A DNA stretch of 64,000 nt. It comes from Onchocerca volvulus (Eukaryota; Nematoda; Chromadorea; Rhabditida; Onchocercidae). Location of the stretch: NCBI GenBank assembly GCA_000499405.2, contig HG738138.1, positions 7,872,888 through 7,936,887 of the forward strand, read 5' to 3'. Every line of letters starts with the position of its first letter. Within the stretch, counting starts at the first letter, position 1. Shown here piece by piece: positions 57,566 through 64,000 of this stretch. The notes under the pieces were generated by a model, which had not been told where the DNA came from, ran no database searches, and saw only the letters and a list, made by a program, of their open reading frames with translations. The position numbers and the translations under genes were made by a program.

Positions 57566-60500
57566 TTAAGCCTTTTTATTACGGTCCTCAATTAGTTTCA
57601 GATTAATTTTCGTCCATGTCCATTTTTGACTCTGCTGTTTCGAATCACAAGGATTCATGAAAATTTCTTCTCGCTTCACATCGCAGTCCATGCACAAACC
57701 ACTAATCGGATGATACATTTGCTGCTTATCAGGCAAATATTTGAAATGTTGATTACCTTGCATACCATGACTGAAAAATTTTAGATAAGATTTAGTTTTA
57801 TTTGAAAAATTCTTTTTATGTTTCTTATTATTATCCTGTTTCACCTCAATCCACATCATCCATCTCCAAAAAACAAGGAACTAAACGTTAAAAAAAATAA
57901 TTTCATTATCACTTCGAGTCCATTCAAGAAGCAAAAACCAAAAAATTATCGCTGTATTCTTGCAGCTGAAAGTCATAAGAAATTCATCTTAAGTATTACC
58001 ATGGAAATAAAACAATAGGTGCTTGGTTTATAGACCGTGAAACATCGAAACACATTGTTCGCGTATCAAGTCGTACATCGTCCCAAAATGTGAGTCGAAA
58101 GTTCTTGAAAATTTAACAAATCTTTAATATTTTCATAGGAATTGGAAGTAGAAATGGAAAAAGTTTTATGACGAAAGACGTATGACTTACTTGTTCCCCA
58201 CCATTGAGTGGGTCATCACTGATACATTTACGCAAACCAAACTTTTTTTCGGCATCGTTGAATTGCGTATCCACACATTTATTTGCTGCAATATTGCGCA
58301 GCTCACCTGTACAATTAATTATGTAAATGCTTTAGAAATTTTAGCTATTAAGATGGTGTTTAAAAGGTAATTCAAGCAAAAAATATAAATATTACATAAC
58401 CTTTAGCACTATCTTCCGGTTCCACTGCAGGATAAAACTTTCCCTGATCAAAAGCAATCTCTTTCATGAACCAATCAAACGATTTACATTTAAGTCTTTC
58501 TCTAGTTGCTTTCTGCTTGCTAAGATCACCTAAAAACATTTTTTGCTACCATAAATTCAAGTCTGATTTCAGTAATTGATTCCTACTAGTAAATAAGCTT
58601 GGCATTTTCAGGTCAACATATATTCATCACAAAAATTATACCGAAATCAACTGTAAGCAATTGTGGTCTGCGCTTGTATAAAAACTCTGCATATTCATCC
58701 ATCCATACTTCAGCAACTCTAGAAATCTCTTTTTATTTGATCAATAAATTCAAGACTTCACTGTTTTACCATTATCTTCTTAGATATAAAAAAATCGAAA
58801 TATACCTTCTATAATTCCTCGAAATGAAATCCCCGATACCTGGATTTGGAAAAGGAACATATTTACAACGATAAATGTGTCCAACTCGTGAACAAGGAGC
58901 ATCGACCAATGTACCATGACACTGCCATACCTAATAATATTCCACTGAACAAGTAAAAACTTCGAAGAAACGAGGTAAGATGCAGAGAAAATTGAGATTT
59001 GAGAAAAGATTCTTGAGTATTAGAAATGGAAATATCATATTTCTTAAAACCAATGTAATATCCAATAAAACGATATGTGACATGAACAGAAATGAACATA
59101 TGGACTCATGACAACGGAAATTTTTTTAAAAAGTTAAAAAAAAGATGCGACACTTACCTTGAAAGATAATTCATACTGCTCACCACCCCATATTTCAAGA
59201 CCCTCATCATAACCTCCCAACTCCCAAAACCATTTCTTACTGATTGCAAAGTACCCACCAGCCATAACTGGATTACGGAAGGGACGCGTTGGATTTTTCT
59301 TATTATCTTCTGTTAAAGGCAAGCGCTTATAATTGAATTCCCAATCAAAAGAACCTGAAATTTAGAAGTTTCAATTGCTTTTCTAATCCTTTTTAAAAAT
59401 GAAGAAAAAAAAATCTCAAACCTCTGCCACCCTCATCCTGTGCACGATACTCGAAAGTGTCGCAGTCAATAACATCAACAAAAGGACAAACTACTGTTCT
59501 GAAAAGAACATATTATATATCTTCGAATGTTGGGCAAAATTTTTTTAAGAATGTGAAGAACACCTATTTTCTGTGAAGTTTTAATTTCATTGAATTTATA
59601 AAAACAAATCTTGTTGAAACTTGTAATATTATTTTAAAAATATACCAATCGAATCAACAACCACAAAATTTACTTATAATTAAGTGCAATTGGTTCAACG
59701 AGTGGTGGCAACCAGTTATAGTTTGCTTCTGAATGTGCATCCAAAAATACAATCACATCGGCCGTTATATGTCGCGCACCTATTTGACGTGCCCGAATCA
59801 ATCCTTCTCTTTTTCTAAATTAACCAAAGAATCCTTGCAAAAATAAAGGAGAACTTGAAAAGGAATTTAAAGAATTCAATTAACTTAAAAAACTTACTGC
59901 GTACGAATAACTTTCACAATGTGATTAATAGCAGCTTTTTTCAGAAACTCTTCAAGCGATTCTTTCAGAAATGGTTTTGTGCTTCCATCATCAACAAGAA
60001 TGACTTCTTTCATAATATCTTTTGGAGAACGATTTATAACAGAATATACGCTCCTTAGCAGCGTGGAATTATGCTATAAGAAAAAATAATAGATTGATTG
60101 ATAACTATGAATGAAGCTGAAAATTAAACATAATTTGTCGTTTTTGATGACGAACAAACCTCATTATGGAAGGGAAACACTACTCCTACACTGGGTAATT
60201 TCTCAAGGTAAACCATGGTCTTGCACTCAGAATGCCGTATATCTTTAACCGAGCGATCCAAAGCAATCAAATCGCTAATATAGGCATCATAACCGTTTGC
60301 ACGGTACAGACTATCCTAAAAATGTAATAAATCACAAAAATAGCAGAAAAAATAACATGATTTGCAAAATATTACGATTTTCAAGCACTTTCTTACAAAA
60401 ATGTATAAAAGTCCTTGGAATTCTAAAACACCTGTGATTACTACTCGCCATTTCTATCTTATAATCACGAATTTCGAATAAGAACTTCGGAAGCTAACCC

Positions 60501-61114
60501 GTAATTTTTTCATTTTGTCATCCGCTACTACTACCGGCTTGCCATTCTCGCCAAGTCCTTGTCTTACTGCATCACGTTTCATCGATTCATATTCATGCCA
60601 GTCCTTTTTACTATAACTTTTATATGAAGCGAATGGATCAGTGCCGTTATCCACTAAAATTTCGTGAACATATAAAGCTGTTTTTCTTTTCTGTTGTATT
60701 GTAGAAAATATTCAAAAAGAAAAAAAAAAAGGAAAACATCTCTGCAGTGTGCATTAAATTTTGGAATAAAAAAACAGATGAAGCACCAAAATAAAATCCC
60801 TTTCTAATATATAATTTCATGGGACTGTTCTGCTTTCTTCCTAGAAATTGAAACAGTCATTCAGTGAGCAAATTTTTTCGAAGAATATTGCTCTTATTCT
60901 CCTAAAAAAGAAAAAAAAAAAACAAACAAATCTGTATCTGCTGAACAACATTTCCAATAAAACCACCAGCCATCATGTGTTTGTCGCCCTTTTGATGCAT
61001 CGTTGGCGATTTTGGTACAGAGAAAATCATATAAAATCCAATAAAACAAAAGGACAGAGCAACTATTTGCACTGTTCGTCTACCGTACCTCCTAAAGTAA
61101 CGCCATAACATCAT
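57566..61114 (-). CDS. GALNT10: polypeptide N-acetylgalactosaminyltransferase 10, 13 exons, 601 aa
   Basis: Golgi type II membrane enzyme transferring GalNAc from UDP-GalNAc to Ser/Thr, starting mucin-type O-glycans. Exons on the minus strand: 61114-60967, 60653-60499, 60315-60160, 60073-59898, 59814-59674, 59498-59422, 59354-59158, 58930-58806, 58718-58642, 58529-58401, 58306-58191, 58103-58000, 57770-57566; all phases agree. A short cytoplasmic tail and signal anchor ([20 protein letters not shown]) come first. Catalytic features: [14 protein letters not shown], the manganese-binding FLDAHSE (DAH at 237-239), [31 protein letters not shown] and [18 protein letters not shown]-terminal ricin-type lectin domain follows ([19 protein letters not shown]). 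EIWGGEQYE and the MQGNQ...YHPISG..CMDC tail match GALNT10 (C. elegans gly-10) rather than other subfamilies. Length equals human GALNT10 (603). Confidence 0.96.
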
Positions 61115-62586
61115 CCCTCTCACGATTATCTGGAAAAAAAAAGTTTTAGTACTAACTTCTTGATTTACTGAAGCCGCAGTATGAATAAGAATATATTAAA
61201 AAATCATTTTGATTTTGAAAAGCTTTCAATTTTCTGAATTAAATTTTCAACTTAAGAGAATTGTGAGCAAGAAATTTTCACTCACAAAAAAAGTGGTGCT
61301 TTGCAAAACGAAATTTTCTTCTGGCATAACAGAAAGCGGGACGAGTCGAGGCGAAACAGCGCTTTTGTTTTAAAAACTTTTTTAAATTAAAATATAGCAA
61401 ATTGCTAACAAAGAAATCAGAAAAGCATTATCAACCGATTGCAGTCAAAAGGAAAATTTAGGTTGCGAAATTTTGACAAATGAATGACACAAATAAACAG
61501 TGAGTACTCTCTGCAATTCGACGTAGTCAAATTTTTGCTGAAAGAAGAAAAAGAAATTAGCTAACTGATAATGAGCAAAGTAATTTGAACAAATTTGGTA
61601 AGTAAATTGACTTTAAGTAGTTTCTCCCAGGTATGGAACAGAAAAAACTTACACAATATCACGGGGACCGTCCGGACACTTGTGCAAAACGTTATGCGAT
61701 AGAGGGATAACTGGAGATCTTCGTGCATTTACTCCTCGGAAGAGGTTGACGACGTCAGTGGTCGAACTATTCTGTTTGGTCCACGTGTTATTCTATCAAT
61801 TGTTTGGATTATTTACTTAAATCAGCAAGGATTGCATCTGTTGCTTGCTTAAAGCTTTTGGAATGTATGTTTCGCCGTGTTTCAACATTGATCCAAACGC
61901 AGAAACTCTAAATATACAGTGAAAAATGGTGCAATCTATGCATCCCAATCAATCCATAAAAAACTCCGAGTCTATCTTTCGAAATTCAAACACTGCATTC
62001 TAGGCTTGGAATTTCATAGTTATACTTTACAAATTACTATCTTGTTATGGAATTCATTCAAGAAATCACACCTCGTCATAGAATCACTGATTCAATCTTC
62101 AGAGAAGTACACTACACGAACTTTAGCGGTTTCATTGAAGTCCCACACCGTTATTCTGCACTGAGAGAAAGGTCCAGACTTTCGTAGGAATCAAGTGTAA
62201 AGCAAACCAAGATTACATCCACGTTATTTTCACGAGAGAACTCAACACTCGCTATCACCTTCAATCTTCGGATGCATTGATAGATGGCGTAAAAATGGAA
62301 TCCATATTCCGATTAAGAAATCATCGTTATTTCAATGTTTTATTCATTTATATTTATTACAATATGAAGTGAACAGTACCTAGCAAAAATTAATAAGTGG
62401 TATGTAATAGTTGTTGTGAATACCTGCATATTCCTTTATATTTTCTTTATTCGATGAGCTTTATCTATAATTGATTGATTTGTTACAGCATCTGTTAATA
62501 CCATTTAATTACTTTTGAAGACATTAGTCTTTAATGCACAGCAATAAAAATACACGATCAAGCATTTTCATATGACATACATGTTA
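61115..62586. other. intergenic region, GALNT10 promoter and NitFhit 3' end
   Basis: About 1.5 kb. CTTTTTTTTTCCAG ending at 61130 on the minus strand, 16 bases before the GALNT10 ATG, is a probable leader splice acceptor. An E-box CACGTG near 61783 and GACGTCAG near 61752 lie upstream on the GALNT10 side. The rest looks featureless. Confidence 0.45.
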
Positions 62587-64000
62587 TCACTTAGCTTCTC
62601 CAGTAACTAACAAAGATCGGTATATATTGGCTTCATTCCGCATTTCTTCCTTATCCCGAAACCGCTTTTCTCCAGCTTTATCATGCTCAGCTAACTCACG
62701 ATAAACATTATCTGGATCGCCTCCAAAATCACCTTTTTTGCGTGGAAATATATGTACATGTACGTGCTACAAAGACATTCGTTATTTAGGTCTTATTTAT
62801 TTGTTATATTTTATTAATAAATGATCCTGAGATGAATTTTCTGACTGTGGAATGTAAAACTATTTATGCAAAGCTTTTACAAATAAATTATAACCGGATA
62901 AATGAATCAACAATAAGCAAAAGATTTTATTTCTAACTTACGAGATTCATGAATGGCTTCCGAAAACAAAAGTCAAATTTTCAACTTACTGAAACAGTCT
63001 GTCCTGCTTCAGGGCCATCCTGAACGCAAACAGTCGAAGACGTTGCTTTATAGTAGTCTTCCAGCATTGCTTGTATTCTTTTTGCAGTTATGAATAAATC
63101 GGAAGTTTCGGCATGACTTAGTTTAGTGAGCCGTTCCACATTCCTAATCGGACAAACTAGCACATCTAAAAGACAATAGCACTGTTAAAGAAAAAGTTCA
63201 CACGAATGAAACAGATACTAAAGTTTTTTACAATATGGTATGTTCTAGCTCATCATGATCACGCAATTTAGTTTTTCAGTCATCGATATTACTTTCGGGA
63301 ATTCTAAACTTGATAATTGTTGAAATATATTATGTATGAGTAAAATTCTTAAAATATTTTTAAATGAACTTATCACATCAACTAAAAGTACTAACGTCCA
63401 GGGAGTATAGGATTTCGATTCACGAAGCAGAATGTATAAGTACTACGATAAAAAACGTGATCGGCCGGAATGCTGTGATTATCGAACATGTACACTTCAT
63501 TTCCTGAAACTGGATTGTAACGTAAGAATTGAAAATTTTGAATTAAAATAGAAAACTAAGTTCCCAGTTAAAAATTAATAAAGTGATACTGACCGATTTC
63601 ATTTTTCTGCACCGCTATCAAGGAATATAAATCAGAACGCCGATGATCGAAAACAGGTTGCAGTTTTCGTACTTCATCGAGATAACTTAATGATATTTCA
63701 GCAAAGCACATATCTTAAAAACATCTTTAACTAAAAATTAGGATTTAAAAATTCGAGTCCTCCTAAAGTAAAAAATAATGATCTACTTTCTCATCTGGCA
63801 TTTTTTTTGGATCTGTTAGGAGTTTCCAACACCATTCAAACAAGAAGATAAAGTATAACAGATTTCAAGCTATACCTATAGTTTCTGAACACTGAGCAAT
63901 TACTGCACCCCAAGGATCAACAACCATTGAATGACCATATGATGACCTTTTATCGTTATGTTTGCCAGTCTGAGCTGCAGCGACAATGTAACATTGTGTT
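62587..64000 (-). CDS. nft-1: NitFhit: nitrilase-Fhit fusion protein (5' end beyond window)
   Basis: Invertebrate fusion of a Nit1-type nitrilase-like amidase and Fhit, a diadenosine-polyphosphate hydrolase. Visible exons on the minus strand: edge-63876, 63713-63594, 63503-63396, 63165-62990, 62766-62587; phases agree. The first exon carries the nitrilase C-terminal part (YIVAAAQTGKHNDKRSSYGH then SMVVDPWGAV). The next has MCFAEISLSYLDEVRKLQPV and DHRRSDLYSL, which links to the Fhit part: VFYRSTYTFCFVNRNPILPG, HVLVCPIRNVERLTKLS, VCVQDGPEAGQTVS, the HIT motif HVHVHIFPRKKGDFGGDPDN and a C-terminal helix. The HxHxH histidines are intact, so the Fhit half should be active. The nitrilase Glu-Lys-Cys triad lies mostly or entirely beyond the window and cannot be judged. 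Confidence 0.95.

Overview
The window looks like nuclear DNA of a parasitic, probably filarial, nematode. The base composition is strongly A+T-rich. All recognisable genes are eukaryotic and split by many short introns whose splice phases join cleanly. Several starts sit a few bases after a strong TTTCAG-type acceptor, as expected for spliced-leader trans-splicing. A damaged fragment of a bacterial DNA gyrase B gene at 11.3-11.5 kb is best explained as an old transfer from a Wolbachia-type endosymbiont. That points to filariae, but the species cannot be fixed from sequence alone.

Layout. 0-0.1 kb: the last exon of an unknown plus-strand gene. 0.3-3.7 kb (-): RUNDC1-like coiled-coil/RUN protein. 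6.3-10.3 kb (+): protein disulfide isomerase (PDI/P4HB), complete in 8 exons, with one GC-AG intron. 11.3-11.5 kb: gyrB fossil. 13.0-14.5 kb (-): Rho GDP-dissociation inhibitor. 16.0-18.0 kb (+): complex I subunit NDUFB11. 18.7-19.8 kb (-): CEP41-like rhodanese protein. 19.8-21.8 kb (-): PIGQ, first step of GPI-anchor synthesis, ending very close to the CEP41-like gene. 21.9-26.3 kb: mostly empty, with two weak coding-like pieces. 26.3-28.2 kb (-): mitochondrial phosphate carrier. 30.9-34.5 kb (+): UDP-N-acetylglucosamine pyrophosphorylase. 34.5-44.3 kb and 46.3-57.6 kb: two gene deserts flanking a tailless/NR2E1 nuclear receptor at 44.3-46.3 kb (+). 57.6-61.1 kb (-): GALNT10-type polypeptide GalNAc-transferase. 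62.6 kb to the window edge (-): NitFhit, a nitrilase-Fhit fusion, cut by the edge.

Spliced models were rebuilt exon by exon with matching phases and give near-family-length proteins: RUNDC1 540 aa, PDI 501, RhoGDI 211, NDUFB11 179, phosphate carrier about 317, UAP1 466, GALNT10 601. Three genes share sugar-nucleotide chemistry: UAP1 makes UDP-GlcNAc, PIGQ belongs to the enzyme that uses it for GPI anchors, and GALNT10 uses UDP-GalNAc for O-glycans. PDI works in the same secretory compartment. There is no operon linking them, so this is shared biology rather than a cluster.

The observations most worth following are the gyrB transfer, an array of three overlapping and mutually exclusive inverted repeats at 38.6 kb, the enlarged D-box and the stop-free 150-nt intron of the tailless receptor, its large flanking deserts with palindromic homeodomain-type sites, and the tight PIGQ/CEP41-like junction. 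No CRISPR array, insertion sequence, rRNA or convincing tRNA was seen.
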